A DNA stretch of 64,000 nucleotides from Palauibacter sp022826685 (GCF_965221685.1 NZ_OZ244907.1), one strand, 5' to 3'; shown: positions 49,090 to 59,200, counted from the stretch's first letter. Numbers and translations: made by a program. Notes: generated by a model from the sequence alone, not told the origin.

Positions 49090-49781
49090 CAGGTTCGCGT
49101 CCCGCTCGCCCGGCCCAGATCCTCCGCGAGCCGATCGCGCGTTTCCACAAGTTCCAGCAGGTAGGCACTGGCGAGGGGATCGTCGGGATTCGTCGCGAGG
49201 CGGTCGCGGAGCGCCCGGATCAACCCCTCCAGCCTCGCCAGCCGCTGGGCCGTCTCCAACGGATCTCTCGCACTTGAACCGCCTTCCGAAGCGGGGTCCG
49301 TCCCGCCCTCTCCCACCTGCCTGAGCGGCGACCGCAACGACTCCATCCGGCTGAGCCCGTCAACGAGCGCGCGGTCGTCCTCGGTTGAAACGACGGCAGG
49401 AAGATCCCCCGCCGCACCTGGCGGACTCGCGACGCTCCCGCCCGTGAACTGCAGGCCGGCGATCACGCCGCCGGCAAACAGCACGAGGGCGGCCGCGGCC
49501 TGCAGCGGTCCCGGGACGAAGAGACGGCCGCCACTGCCGCGTCCGATCCAGCGGGTGCCGCGGCGGGTCTCGCCGGCATCGAGCGCGGCTTCGATTGCGG
49601 CCCACTGCCCGGCCGGCGCCTTCTCGTCCGGCAGCGCGGACAGCGCCATGCGCAGCCGGCTCAATCTCTCGAACTCCGCCTGGCATTCCCTGCACGTTTC
49701 GAGGTGGGCCCGGCAGTCCCGGTCGGCCCACGGCTCGTCGAGCAGTGCCGAGATTCGCTCGGCATCCATGTGGTTCGCCAT
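49086..49781 (-). CDS. zinc-finger anti-sigma factor
   Basis: A 231-residue membrane protein. The ZAS-type zinc motif H-x-x-x-C-x-x-C is in CRAHLETCRECQAEFERL (about residues 23-35). A single transmembrane helix follows at about 90-110 (PLQAAAALVLFAGGVIAGLQF), then a periplasmic part with a C-terminal coiled-coil region (AQRLARLEGLIRALRDRLATN). Such proteins hold the paired ECF sigma factor inactive at the membrane. It begins 14 nt after the sigma gene and its stop overlaps the PDZ gene start. The regulatory stimulus is unknown. Confidence 0.87.
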   Translation of the reverse strand: MANHMDAERISALLDEPWADRDCRAHLETCRECQAEFERLSRLRMALSALPDEKAPAGQWAAIEAALDAGETRRGTRWIGRGSGGRLFVPGPLQAAAALVLFAGGVIAGLQFTGGSVASPPGAAGDLPAVVSTEDDRALVDGLSRMESLRSPLRQVGEGGTDPASEGGSSARDPLETAQRLARLEGLIRALRDRLATNPDDPLASAYLLELVETRDRLAEDLGRASGTRTW

Positions 49782-49795
49782 CTCTTCTATCCCTC

Positions 49796-50353
49796 TCAGA
49801 GGCGCGCTTCGCCTCGTGCACCGCCGTTCCCGGAATCTTCCGGAGCGATGAGCTTCCGCATGCGCGCCCGCGCCTTGTGCAACTGCGATTTCGACGTGCC
49901 GGGCGAACAGCCCAGAGCCTCGGCGATGTCGTTGTGCGTCCAGCCTTCCACGTCGTGCAGCACGAGGACCCTCCGGTACCCCGGCGGCAACTGGTCCAGC
50001 GCCCTGGTCAGGACCCGCCGCGTCACGATCACATCGTCGTGCGCCCGCGCCACGCGGGGAAGCTCGGCCGCGGATTCCACCGGACGCCGCTTCGCCGACC
50101 GGCGCAGCCGGTTGAGCGCCACGTTCGTCGCCAACCGGTAGAGCCACGTGCCGAAAGCCGCATCTCCCCGGAAGAGGTGGAGCTTCTCGAACGCGCGGAT
50201 CCACGCTTCCTGGGAGAGGTCCTCCGCGAGGTGATCGTCGCCCACGAGGCGGCGAATCACGGTGTAGACGCGTCGCGCGTGGAGTTCGTACAACTCCCCC
50301 ATCGCGGATCGCTCTCCCGCTTTGGCGCAGGCGATCAGTTCGCGTTCGTCCAC
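49796..50353 (-). CDS. ECF (sigma-70 family) RNA polymerase sigma factor
   Basis: A 185-residue sigma factor with region 2 (AMGELYELHARRVYTVIRRLVGDDHLAEDLSQEAWIRAFEKLHLFRGDAAFGTWLYRLATNVALNRLRR) and region 4 (ALDQLPPGYRRVLVLHDVEGWTHNDIAEALGCSPGTSKSQLHKARARMRKL). No region 3 is present, as in ECF factors. The GTG at 50353 is preferred (GAGGG 5 nt upstream); a TTG at 50386 lengthens it by 11 residues without a ribosome-binding site. It directs RNA polymerase to promoters of an envelope or metal stress regulon; the target set is unknown. It follows the PAP2 gene by 49 nt. Confidence 0.92.
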   Translation of the reverse strand: MDERELIACAKAGERSAMGELYELHARRVYTVIRRLVGDDHLAEDLSQEAWIRAFEKLHLFRGDAAFGTWLYRLATNVALNRLRRSAKRRPVESAAELPRVARAHDDVIVTRRVLTRALDQLPPGYRRVLVLHDVEGWTHNDIAEALGCSPGTSKSQLHKARARMRKLIAPEDSGNGGARGEARL

Positions 50354-50402
50354 GTCATCCCTCTGAAGGTCACCTTCCGGATCCAACGCTATGATGCGCC
50401 GT

Positions 50403-51278
50403 TCAGCCCGCGGGTTGCCCGTCCTCGGCCGCGCGGGCGCCCTCGGCCGCGCGCAGTACGGCGCAGATCAGCAGCCCGAGCAGGATGCCCGCAAGGGCGT
50501 CGACCGCATAGTGAAAGCGACCGTACACCGTCCCCGCAGTCAACGCGAGTTCCGGGATGAGGAGGAGCCAGAACCAGCGTCGATCCTCCCGTCCGGCGGC
50601 CACGATCCCGGCCAGGGAGGCGGCGATGTGGGAACTGGGGAAGGCGGTGCCCTTCGACGATCCGGTCTCCAGGATCCCGTGCACGATCCCGAACAGCGTA
50701 CCGTCACTGATGTCGCCGCCGATCTGCGCGAACTCGTATCGGGGGCCGGCGACGGGGAAGAACATGAAGATGACGTAGGAGACGAAGAAGGCGGCGGCCA
50801 CGGCGAGGGCGGTGCGCTGGAAGGCCTCGAGCCCCCGTGTCGCGAACACACCCAGGATGGCGGCGGGGATGATGGCGTAGTAGGCGAAGTAGCCCAGGTG
50901 CAACACCTCGGAGAAGGAGAGCCAAGGGAACCACGCGCTGAGGTCGATGCTGGGCTGGCCCCCGAACAGGGCGGCATCCCACGCCTGCACCGTGGCGTCG
51001 AAGTACCGTTGCGTGAGAAAGCGGTTCAGGACGGAGAGTTCCGCATACAGGAGGGGCGTGAGGAGCACGGCGTACGCCCCCCTTGCGATCGCGGCGAGGC
51101 CTGCGCGGGGGTGCCAGGCCGCAAGTCGCGTGATCCCGAAGACCGCGATCGCGTGGGCCGCTGCGATTCCCGCGCCGGACAGACCTCCGAACGCCAGGGC
51201 GACGAGGCCCGTGCAACCGAAGTAGCCGATGGCCACGCGATCGACGGGCAGGAGCCGCCGGTTGCCGCCGCCGCTCAC
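50403..51278 (-). CDS. PAP2-superfamily membrane protein (lipid phosphatase or phosphosphingolipid headgroup transferase)
   Basis: A 291-residue membrane protein with about six hydrophobic helices. The PAP2 catalytic motifs are GTAFPSSHIAASL (PSxH) and GTVYGRFHYAVDALAG (R-x-x-H-x-x-x-D, catalytic His and Asp). The arrangement resembles Aur1-type inositol phosphorylceramide synthases as well as plain lipid phosphatases. The GTG at 51278 overlaps the upstream stop (GTGA). It sits at the end of the spt, acyltransferase, reductase cassette, so a ceramide headgroup or phosphate step is likely; this is inference. Confidence 0.8.
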   Translation of the reverse strand: MSGGGNRRLLPVDRVAIGYFGCTGLVALAFGGLSGAGIAAAHAIAVFGITRLAAWHPRAGLAAIARGAYAVLLTPLLYAELSVLNRFLTQRYFDATVQAWDAALFGGQPSIDLSAWFPWLSFSEVLHLGYFAYYAIIPAAILGVFATRGLEAFQRTALAVAAAFFVSYVIFMFFPVAGPRYEFAQIGGDISDGTLFGIVHGILETGSSKGTAFPSSHIAASLAGIVAAGREDRRWFWLLLIPELALTAGTVYGRFHYAVDALAGILLGLLICAVLRAAEGARAAEDGQPAG

Positions 51279-52228
51279 AGCCAGCCCTTGCGCCGATACC
51301 ACTCGGCGGTGCGCGCGAGCCCCTCGTCGATGCCGACGCGCGGACGCCACGGGTCGAGGGATCTCCGGCTCGACTCGATGTCACAGGTCCAGGCGTATGC
51401 GGACAGATCGCGCGCGCGCCTCCGGTCGAACGCGGGGGCCTTCCCCGTCAGGCGACCCGCGACTTCCGACAGCGCCCCGGCGGTGAGAAAGAGGGCGGAC
51501 GGCAACCGCAGGACGCGGCCGGGGCGATCCACGGCGGCCATCAGCGCGCTCGCCAGCGCGCGCCAGGAATGGCGTTCCGCTGCCGCGATGGGAAGCGGGA
51601 GCGGTGGCGGCGGCGCCTCGAGGGCGGCGAGCACGGCCGAGACGACATCGGCGACGTACACCGGCTGCAGGGGCGCACGGCTGCGCGGAATCGCGATCCA
51701 CCCTCGCGCCGCCAGCCGGAAGAGCGGCAGCAGGTCGGAGTCGCGCGGGCCGTAGACGCCCCCCGGCCGGAGCACGGCGACCTCCATCGGCCCGCGGTTG
51801 GCGGCCAGCGCGGCCTCCGCGTCGGCTTTCGACCGGCCGTACGCGCTCACCGGGCCGTCCGCGCCATCCGGGCCCCGGGCGGCGAGGCTGCTGATGAAGA
51901 CGAACCGTCGGACTCCCGCGTCCGTCGCCGCCTCCGCGAGCCTCCGCGTGCCGACCGTGTTCACGGCCATGAACTCCGACTCGTTGCGCGCCCGCGTGAG
52001 CGCGCCGCAATGCACGACCGCGGCGCAACCCGCGAGGGCCGCGGCCGCCTCCGGCCTGTCCTCCGCCTCGAGATCGAGTTCGACCTTCTTCAGCTCCAGG
52101 CGGTCGAGATGGCACGTGTCGCTCGTTCGCCGCACGCTCGCGGTGACTTGGTGTCCGGCCGCGATGAGGGCCTCGGCGAGATGACCGCCGAGGAACCCGC
52201 TTCCCCCTGTCAGAAAGACCGATGCCAC
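51275..52228 (-). CDS. NAD-dependent epimerase/dehydratase-type reductase (candidate ceramide/ketosphingolipid reductase)
   Basis: A 317-residue extended SDR. The cofactor motif GGSGFLGGHLAEAL (GxxGxxG) is at the N-terminus. VFISSLAARGP precedes the catalytic Y-x-x-x-K (YGRSK), and LRPGGVYGPRDSDLLPL follows. The GTG start overlaps the upstream gene's TAG by one base. In Caulobacter, as I recall, a related SDR (CerR) reduces the keto group of the sphingolipid intermediate, and the adjacent spt and acyltransferase genes here make the same role attractive. A sugar epimerase is the alternative. Confidence 0.82.
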   Translation of the reverse strand: MASVFLTGGSGFLGGHLAEALIAAGHQVTASVRRTSDTCHLDRLELKKVELDLEAEDRPEAAAALAGCAAVVHCGALTRARNESEFMAVNTVGTRRLAEAATDAGVRRFVFISSLAARGPDGADGPVSAYGRSKADAEAALAANRGPMEVAVLRPGGVYGPRDSDLLPLFRLAARGWIAIPRSRAPLQPVYVADVVSAVLAALEAPPPPLPLPIAAAERHSWRALASALMAAVDRPGRVLRLPSALFLTAGALSEVAGRLTGKAPAFDRRRARDLSAYAWTCDIESSRRSLDPWRPRVGIDEGLARTAEWYRRKGWL

Positions 52229-53358
52229 TAAAGCGCCGCTTCGTACAGCCGGTAGGTCCGGTAGATCCTGCCGCCGAGACGCTCGATGGCCTGGTTCATC
52301 TTCTGGTTGTCCTCGAGGATCCACGACTGCTCGGCGGACGTCATCCCGGCGGCGATCCCTTTCCTGAACAGCCAGAGGTAGAGGAGGACATCCACGGCCT
52401 TGCCGCGCCATTCCTCGGCAAGGCCCAGGATGATGACGCGCATGCACGTGATTTTCCGCCTGTAGATGAGCGCCTTGAGAATCCCGAAGGGGAAGAGTCT
52501 GCCGTTCATCCGGCGCAGCACCTGGTTGAAGTCCGGGAGCGCAAGCGCGAAGCCGGCGGTCTCGCCCTCCGGCGTCTCGGCGAAGAGCGCGAGTTCGGGC
52601 TCGAGTATGGGCTTGAGTTCGGCCGCCATGTGATCCATCTCGGCCTCGGTCATGGGGACGAAACCCCAGTTCTTCTCCCAGGCCGCGTTGTACAGGCGCT
52701 GGATGCGGCCGAGTTCTTCGTCGAATCGCGACATTTCCAGCGTCCTGATCCGGATGCCGTACCTGCGTGTCACGACCTTTTCGGCGCGGAAGAGGTGCGG
52801 CGGCCAATCGCCCTTCTTCATGAGCCAGGCGAAGAGATCTTTGACCTTCCGCAGCCCGGCAGCCTCCATCAGCCGGGGATAGTACGGCGGGTTGTAGGCC
52901 ATGAGGACGACCGGCGGTCCGGGATCTCCGTCGATGAGGAGGCCACAGGTTTCGTTTGTCGAGAAGCTCGTGGGACCCCGCATCGCGGTCAGGCCGCGTT
53001 CGCGGAGCCAGGCCCGAACCGCGTCGAGCAGCGCCCCGGCCACCTCGGCGTCGTCGATGCACTCGAACCAGCCGAAGAACCCCACCGACTCGTCGTGCAG
53101 CCGTTCATGATTCCGGTTCCGGATCGCGCAGACCCGGCCCACGGCCCGGCCGTCGCGCAACGCGAGGTAGGGCTGGACTTCCGAGTGCAGGTGGAACGGG
53201 TGTTTCTCCGGGTCGAAGGCCGCCCGCACGTCCCTCTTCAGCGGGGGGACCCAGTCGGGATCGCCCCGATAGATCGACCACGGCAGGTCGATGAAGCGCT
53301 TGAGATCGGCGCGGCTCTCGACGGGGACGACGCGCAGGGAGGAGGCGAGACTCATCAT
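52228..53358 (-). CDS. GNAT-fold acyltransferase (candidate bacterial ceramide synthase)
   Basis: A 376-residue acyltransferase-like protein. The segment VQPYLALRDGRAVGRVCAIRNRNHERLHDESVGFFGWFECIDD is a GNAT-type central sheet. GPTSFSTNETCGLLIDGD and MAYNPPYYPRLMEAAGLRKVKDLFAWLM follow. A second GNAT-like half contains FALALPDFNQVLRRMNGRLFPFGILKAL and MRVIILGLAEEWRGKAVDVLLYLWLF. This long GNAT-type protein next to spt matches my recollection of bCerS from Caulobacter, which N-acylates the sphingoid base. The exact substrate is not shown by the sequence. It begins 16 nt after the spt stop. Confidence 0.78.
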   Translation of the reverse strand: MMSLASSLRVVPVESRADLKRFIDLPWSIYRGDPDWVPPLKRDVRAAFDPEKHPFHLHSEVQPYLALRDGRAVGRVCAIRNRNHERLHDESVGFFGWFECIDDAEVAGALLDAVRAWLRERGLTAMRGPTSFSTNETCGLLIDGDPGPPVVLMAYNPPYYPRLMEAAGLRKVKDLFAWLMKKGDWPPHLFRAEKVVTRRYGIRIRTLEMSRFDEELGRIQRLYNAAWEKNWGFVPMTEAEMDHMAAELKPILEPELALFAETPEGETAGFALALPDFNQVLRRMNGRLFPFGILKALIYRRKITCMRVIILGLAEEWRGKAVDVLLYLWLFRKGIAAGMTSAEQSWILEDNQKMNQAIERLGGRIYRTYRLYEAAL

Positions 53359-53374
53359 GGTGGGCGGCGGCGGT

Positions 53375-54577
53375 TCAGACGACGCCGAGCTTCTTCCCCA
53401 CTCGCTCCACCTGTTCGAGCACGAAATCGAGGTCGTCGTCCGAGTGCGTGGCCATGTAGCTCGTGCGCAGGCGGCAGCTCCCCTCGGGAACGGCGGGGGG
53501 AACGACCGGGTTCGAGAAGACGCCCGCCTCGAACAGGGCGCGCCAGAACACGAAGGTCTTCTCCATGGGCCCGATGAGAATGGGGACGATCGGGGTCTCG
53601 GTCGGTCCAATGTCGAACCCGATCGACTTGAAGCCCTCCATCATCCGGTACGTGTTCTTCCAGAGCTGCTCCCGGCGCTCCGGCTCGTCGCGGATGATCT
53701 CCAGCGCCTTCAGCACGGTGGCGGCGGAGGCGGGAGGCATGCTCGCGCTGAACATGAGGGCGCGGGCGTTGTGCTGGAGGTAGTCGATGACGTCCGCGCG
53801 GCCCGCCACGAAGCCACCGATCGAGGCGAAGGACTTGGAGAAGGTGCCGAGGATCAGGTCCACTTCGTCGGTGAGTCCCCAGTGCTCGGCGGTGCCGGCT
53901 CCGGTTTCTCCCAGCACGCCCACGGCGTGCGCGTCATCCACCAGGATGGCCGCGCCGTACTCCCGCCTCAACTCGACGAGGGTGGGCAGATCCGCGATGT
54001 CGCCTTCCATGCTGTACACGCCGTCCACCGCGATGAGCTTGCCGCGCGATGGCTTCTCGGCCGCGAGCATGCGGCGCAGCGTGGCGAAGTCGTTGTGGTT
54101 GAAGCGTCGCGTGCGGCCGAGCCCCAGACGTACGCCGTCCTGGAGGCTCGCGTGGTCCAGCTTGTCGATGTAGACCGTATCCGCGCGACCGATCAACGCG
54201 CCCAGCGTGCCCAGGTTCGTCTGGTAGCCGGTCGAGAATACGAGCGCTGCCTCCATGCCGGTGAAGTCGGCGAGCTCGTCCTCGAGCTGCTCATGAAGAT
54301 CGAGGTTGCCGTTGAGGAAGCGGCTGCCCGTATTGCCGCTTCCGAACTTGTTGAGGGCGTCGCGGGCCGCCTCGAGGACGCGCGGATCGTGCGTGAGCCC
54401 CATGTAATTGTTGGAGCCCACCATGATCTTGCGGGCGCCGTCGATGACGACCCAGGTGTCGTGCGAGGCCTCAATGGGCATGAAGTACGGATAGAGACCG
54501 GCCTCGCGAAGGTCGTTCACGGTCGCTAGTTCACGACACTTGTCGAGGATCGGAGGCGGCTGGACCGGGCGTTTCAT
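53375..54577 (-). CDS. spt: alpha-oxoamine synthase family enzyme, serine palmitoyltransferase type
   Basis: A 400-residue PLP enzyme. Start at ATG 54577 (MKRPVQPPPILDK); a GTG at 54622 would add an irregular tail. Family motifs: EASHDTWVVIDGARKIMVGSNNYMGLTHDPRVL, NTGSRFLNGNLDLHEQLEDELADF, VDGVYSMEGDIADLPTLVELRREYGAAILVDDAHAVGVLG, and the Schiff-base lysine in LGTFSKSFASIGGFVAG. The sequence LREAGLYPYF is typical of serine palmitoyltransferases in Bacteroidota and relatives, compared with KBL/BioF. It condenses L-serine with an acyl-CoA or acyl-ACP to a 3-keto-sphinganine. A glycine-specific homologue is the alternative. Confidence 0.85.
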   Translation of the reverse strand: MKRPVQPPPILDKCRELATVNDLREAGLYPYFMPIEASHDTWVVIDGARKIMVGSNNYMGLTHDPRVLEAARDALNKFGSGNTGSRFLNGNLDLHEQLEDELADFTGMEAALVFSTGYQTNLGTLGALIGRADTVYIDKLDHASLQDGVRLGLGRTRRFNHNDFATLRRMLAAEKPSRGKLIAVDGVYSMEGDIADLPTLVELRREYGAAILVDDAHAVGVLGETGAGTAEHWGLTDEVDLILGTFSKSFASIGGFVAGRADVIDYLQHNARALMFSASMPPASAATVLKALEIIRDEPERREQLWKNTYRMMEGFKSIGFDIGPTETPIVPILIGPMEKTFVFWRALFEAGVFSNPVVPPAVPEGSCRLRTSYMATHSDDDLDFVLEQVERVGKKLGVV

Positions 54578-54674
54578 TGAGCCCGACCGGGACGCCGCAG
54601 CGTGGGATGTAGGATTCTGCACGAAGCGAAGCTAAGCCGGAATCGGGACGGCCGGCAAGGAAAATCGACCGTTC

Positions 54675-56159
54675 ATGGGGAGTAGCAACGTGGATCGAGA
54701 CGGGATGTTCGACATCGTCGCCATTGGCGGAGGTACGGCGGGTCTCGTGACGGCCGCCGGGAGCGCGGGGCTGGGCGCGAGCGTGGCGCTGATCGAGCGC
54801 GACCGCCTGGGCGGTGACTGCCTCTGGACCGGATGCGTGCCCTCCAAGGCGCTGATCAGCTCGGCCCGGGTGGCGCATCATTTTCGTGCCGCCGCCGCGC
54901 ACGGGCTGCGGCCCGTCCAACCGACGATCGAGGGAGCGGACGTCCTCGCCAGCGTCCGGGCCGCTCGGGCCGAGATCGAACCGCACGATGATCCGGAGCG
55001 TTTTCGCGCCATGGGCGTCGATGTGGTCGAGGGAGCGGCTCGCTTCGTTTCGCCGCACGAAGTGGACGTGGACGGCCGCCGCATCCGTGCGCGCCGTTTC
55101 GTCATCGCCACCGGCTCCAGGGCGGCCGTGCCGCCGATCCCGGGGCTTGAGGAAGCAGGTTACTTCACGCACGCCGAAGCCTTCGACCGCGACACGATCC
55201 CCGCCTCGCTCGCCGTGGTCGGCGGCGGGCCGATCGGCGTCGAACTCGCCCAGGCCTTCCGCCGCCTCGGCTCGGACGTCACGGTGGTGGAGTTGCTCGA
55301 CCGGCTCATGGTGCGCGAGGAGCCGGAGCTGGGAGAACTCCTGACGAACAGGCTGCGTGAGGAGGGTATCGAGGTCCGGACCGGCCACGTCGTGACACGG
55401 GTCGACCGGGCGGGAGAGCGGCGGCGCGTGACGATCGCCGCCGCCGGGGACGCAGGCCGCGAAAATCCGGCGGTCGCCCCCGAGACGTTCGAGGTCGACG
55501 AGGTGCTGGTCGCTGCGGGGCGTGCGCCGAATACGGAGGACATGGGACTCGACGCGGCAGGGGTGGAGACCGCGAAGGGCTGGGTCACCGTCGATTCGAA
55601 GCTGCGCACCTCCAGGAAACACATCTTCGCCGCCGGCGATGTCATCGGCGGCTTCCTGTTCACCCACGTCGCCGACCACGAAGCGCGCACCGTCGTGCAG
55701 AACGCGCTCTTTCCCGTGCGCGCGAACATCGACTACGGCGTGATCCCCTGGTGTACGTACACGGAGCCCGAACTCGCCCACGTCGGGCTCACCGAAGCCG
55801 AGGCCGTGGATCGCCACGGGTCCGCGGTGTCCGCGCACGTCTACGACGTCGGGAACCTGGACCGGGCGATCGCCGAGCGCGCCGCCATGGGCCGGGTCAA
55901 GATCGTCGTCGGGAAGGGAGGCCGGATCCTGGGCGGCCATGTCCTCGCGCCGGGCGCAGGGACGATGATCGCTGAGATCTCGCTCGCCATGAAGGCGGGG
56001 GTGAAGCTGGGGACGCTCGCGTCGCTGGTTCATCCCTATCCGACGATGAGCGAGGGCGTGAAGCGCACAGCCGACGCCTACCGCAGATCGACGCTGACGG
56101 GATGGAGGAAGTCGGCCGTCGATCTCGCGCTCAGGGTGGGCAGATCAATACCCCCCTGA
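54675..56159 (+). CDS. FAD-dependent pyridine nucleotide-disulfide oxidoreductase (mercuric-reductase-like)
   Basis: A 494-residue flavoprotein. The FAD fold is FDIVAIGGGTAGLVTAAGSAGLGASVALIERDRLGGDC and the redox-active disulfide is CLWTGCVPSKALI. The NAD(P) fold is LAVVGGGPIGVELAQAFRRLGSDVTVVELL. The dimerisation domain ends HPYPTMSEGVKRTADAYRR. The mercuric-reductase C-terminal Cys pair and N-terminal metal-binding domain are absent, so it is a MerA-like or dihydrolipoamide-dehydrogenase-like enzyme of unknown substrate. It is divergent from spt. The ATG at 54675 is used; ATG 54705 is an alternative. Confidence 0.85.
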   Translation: MGSSNVDRDGMFDIVAIGGGTAGLVTAAGSAGLGASVALIERDRLGGDCLWTGCVPSKALISSARVAHHFRAAAAHGLRPVQPTIEGADVLASVRAARAEIEPHDDPERFRAMGVDVVEGAARFVSPHEVDVDGRRIRARRFVIATGSRAAVPPIPGLEEAGYFTHAEAFDRDTIPASLAVVGGGPIGVELAQAFRRLGSDVTVVELLDRLMVREEPELGELLTNRLREEGIEVRTGHVVTRVDRAGERRRVTIAAAGDAGRENPAVAPETFEVDEVLVAAGRAPNTEDMGLDAAGVETAKGWVTVDSKLRTSRKHIFAAGDVIGGFLFTHVADHEARTVVQNALFPVRANIDYGVIPWCTYTEPELAHVGLTEAEAVDRHGSAVSAHVYDVGNLDRAIAERAAMGRVKIVVGKGGRILGGHVLAPGAGTMIAEISLAMKAGVKLGTLASLVHPYPTMSEGVKRTADAYRRSTLTGWRKSAVDLALRVGRSIPP

Positions 56160-56260
56160 GCGGTTCCATGGGGACCTCACCCCACGAAGGCCGTCTGTTT
56201 GCGAGGGCGGACGACTCCGCCGTAGGCTGGTTCAGAGCGGACCGTTCAGCGAGGGCTTGT

Positions 56261-59200
56261 ATGATTCATCGCCCGGGCACCGTCGGGGGGGCAGCCACCC
56301 GGAAACGGAGTCGCCATGGCTGGGGGCTGGCCGTCGTCGTTTCGGTGGCCGCCGCCCTGTCGTGCGGGGAAGACGCCGTCGCCCCTCCATCCCCACCCAC
56401 GGAGCCCGGCCGGCCCACCTCGATTTCGATCAGCCCGTCCGTCCTCCGGTTCGAAGCGCTGGGCGATACGGCGCGACTCGTCGCCGAGGTGCGAGACCGG
56501 AATGGTGAAGTCGTGCGCAGCGCCAGGGTGACGTGGGAGAGTGGCGATCCATCCGTGGCAACCGTGGACGCCACGGGCCTCGCGACGGCGGTCCGCAACG
56601 GCACCGCCTCCATCGCGGCCGCGGCGGAAGGGGCTTCGGGCACCGCTGAGGTAACGGTGGATCAGGTGGTGGCCGCCCTGGAGGTGTCGCCTTCCTCCGT
56701 CGACCTGGCGCTCGAGGACTCACTCCGCCTGCGGGTGGAGGCGGCGGATGCCAACGGTCATCCGGTAACCGACTTCGGGCTGGTCTGGCGTTCGACCGAC
56801 GAATCGATCGCGACCGTGGACGCTACCGGGCTCGTCATCGGCGTCGGCATCGGGATGGCGACGATCCGTGCAACGTCCGGCGCGGCCTCGGCTGATGCGG
56901 GCGTGGAGGTGCTGTCCGGCGCGGATGCCGACCGACTCGTCCTCACCACGCTGTTCGACGTCACGGACGGGGCTGGCTGGATCCACGACGAGAACTGGCT
57001 GACGGACCTCCCGCTCGCGGACTGGCATGGCGTCGGCGTGGACGATGAAGGACGCGTCACGGAACTGGACCTCGAGGCCAACAACCTCGTCGGTCCTATA
57101 CCGGTCGAGTTGAGCCGTCTGAAGCGCCTCAGGGAGTTGAACCTGATCCGCAACAGCCTTCGCGGCCGGATCCCGCCCGAACTCGGCACGCTGGCGCACC
57201 TCGAGGTTCTGGGCCTCGGGATCAACCAGTTGACCGGCCCCCTCCCCCCGGAACTCGGGCAACTCTCCAGGCTCAGGGAACTCCACGTCTACAGGAATCC
57301 GCTGAGCGGGCGTATCCGGGGCGAGCTCGCGAATCTCGACCGCCTGGAGAAGTTCGTCCTGTATTGGACGGACATCGCGGGCCCCGTCCCCCAGGCCTTT
57401 CTGCGCCTCGAACGCCTGAAGGAAGTGGCCGCATTGCGGACGCCCGTCTGTGTCCCGGGCACGGCGGCCTTCGCGCGCTGGACGGAAGACATCCGAATCG
57501 TCGAATTCGAAGCTCACTGCAACCGGAGGGATGTAGCGGTTCTGACCGGGCTGTATCGGACCACCGGCGGCGAGGACTGGCATCGCTCCGGCGGTTGGGG
57601 CGCGGGCTCCGTGCTCGAGGATTGGCACGGTGTCGGTGCCGACTCCCTTGGCCGCGCGGTGGCGCTCGACCTGGCCGGCAACGGACTCGCGGGGCGCCTC
57701 CCGGCCTCCCTCGGGGAGCTGACCCGGCTCACGGAACTGCGCCTCGGCGGCAACGCGCTCACGGGGCCGCTTCCGCTTGCGCTATCGAAACTGCCGCTGC
57801 GCGAGTTCCACTACGTGGGCACCGAACTGTGCGTCCCCGCCGATGAACGGTTCCAGGACTGGTTGCGGGGCCTCGCCTCCCACGACGGCCCCGGCGCGCA
57901 GTGCTCCCTCACGTCCCGCGAGATTCTGGAGACGCTCTACTACGCCACCGATGGCCCGAGCTGGAAGCGGAACGACAACTGGCTGACGAACGAACCGCTG
58001 GGGAGCTGGCACGGCGTGGAGGCGAATACCACCGGCGTGGTGCTCCGCCTCGACCTCCCCGAGAACGGCCTGGCCGGCGAAATCCCGGCGGAGATCGGCA
58101 GGTTCTCCGCACTGCGGGTCCTGGACCTCGGGGACAACGCGCTGCGCGGTTCCATACCGTCCGACCTGGGCGGCCTCGCCAGTCTTCGGCAGCTGTTGAT
58201 CGGCGGGAACCGGCTCGAAGGCGAGATTCCGCCGGAACTCGGCAACCTCGCCGCGTTGCGCCAGCTGGTGCTTGAGGGGAATCAGTTGCGGGGGCCCATT
58301 CCCGCCGAACTCGGAAACCTCGCCACCCTGAGAACCTTCGACCTCTCCTCGAACCGATTGACGGGTTCGATTCCATCGGGCCTGGGCCGCCTTTCAGCCC
58401 TCACCGGGCTCGGCCTGGCGAACAACCGCCTGTCCGGCCCCATCCCCGCCGAACTCGGCAGTCTCGCGAATCTCGGGTGGCTGTCGCTTTGGGGTAACGA
58501 TCTGTCCGGCCCCGTCCCCGCCGAACTCGGCGGCCTCCGCAACGTCTCCGCCCTGTGGCTCTCCGGCAACGAACTGACGGGGCCGATTCCCGCGGAGTTC
58601 GGGGATCTGGCGAACCTGACGAATCTTTGGCTGAACGATAACGAACTCTCCGGTTCGATCCCGTCGGAACTGGGCTCACTCGCGAACCTTCGACAGTTCA
58701 GGGCCGGGAGTAACGAACTGAGGGGGCCGATCCCGCGGGAACTGGGCAACCTTGCCGCTCTGGAGCACCTCTTTCTCGGATCCAACGCCTTGACGGGGCC
58801 GATCCCTCAGGAACTGGGCTCGCTCGCGTCCCTCACCTGGCTGGACCTGTCTGCGAATCGCTTCTCCGGTGAGCTCCCGGGAGAGCTGGGAGAGCTGGAG
58901 AAGCTCAACGGGCTCATCCTGAACGACAATCCGGGACTCGCCGGCCCGGTCCCCCTCTCCTTCGGGCGCCTTGGGTCGGTCGGCGTGTTCCTGGCCGGTG
59001 GCACGGATCTTTGCGCTCCGGCGGACGCCGCCCTCCTCGCCTGGCTGGAGGGCCGCCCCCAACGCCGGTTGGCACGCTGCATCGAGGCTGGAGAGGCGGA
59101 ATCGGCGGCGTACCTCATCCAGGCGATCCAGTCGCGGACACACCCTGTCCCGTTGATCGCCGACGATCCCGCCCTTCTGCGGGTCTTCGTGGCCGCCGCA

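Noticed and set aside
56378..58900. Highly repeated DNA considered as a possible CRISPR or satellite array
   Set aside because: The repeats are imperfect, in frame, and encode leucine-rich repeats; there are no constant repeats with unique spacers.
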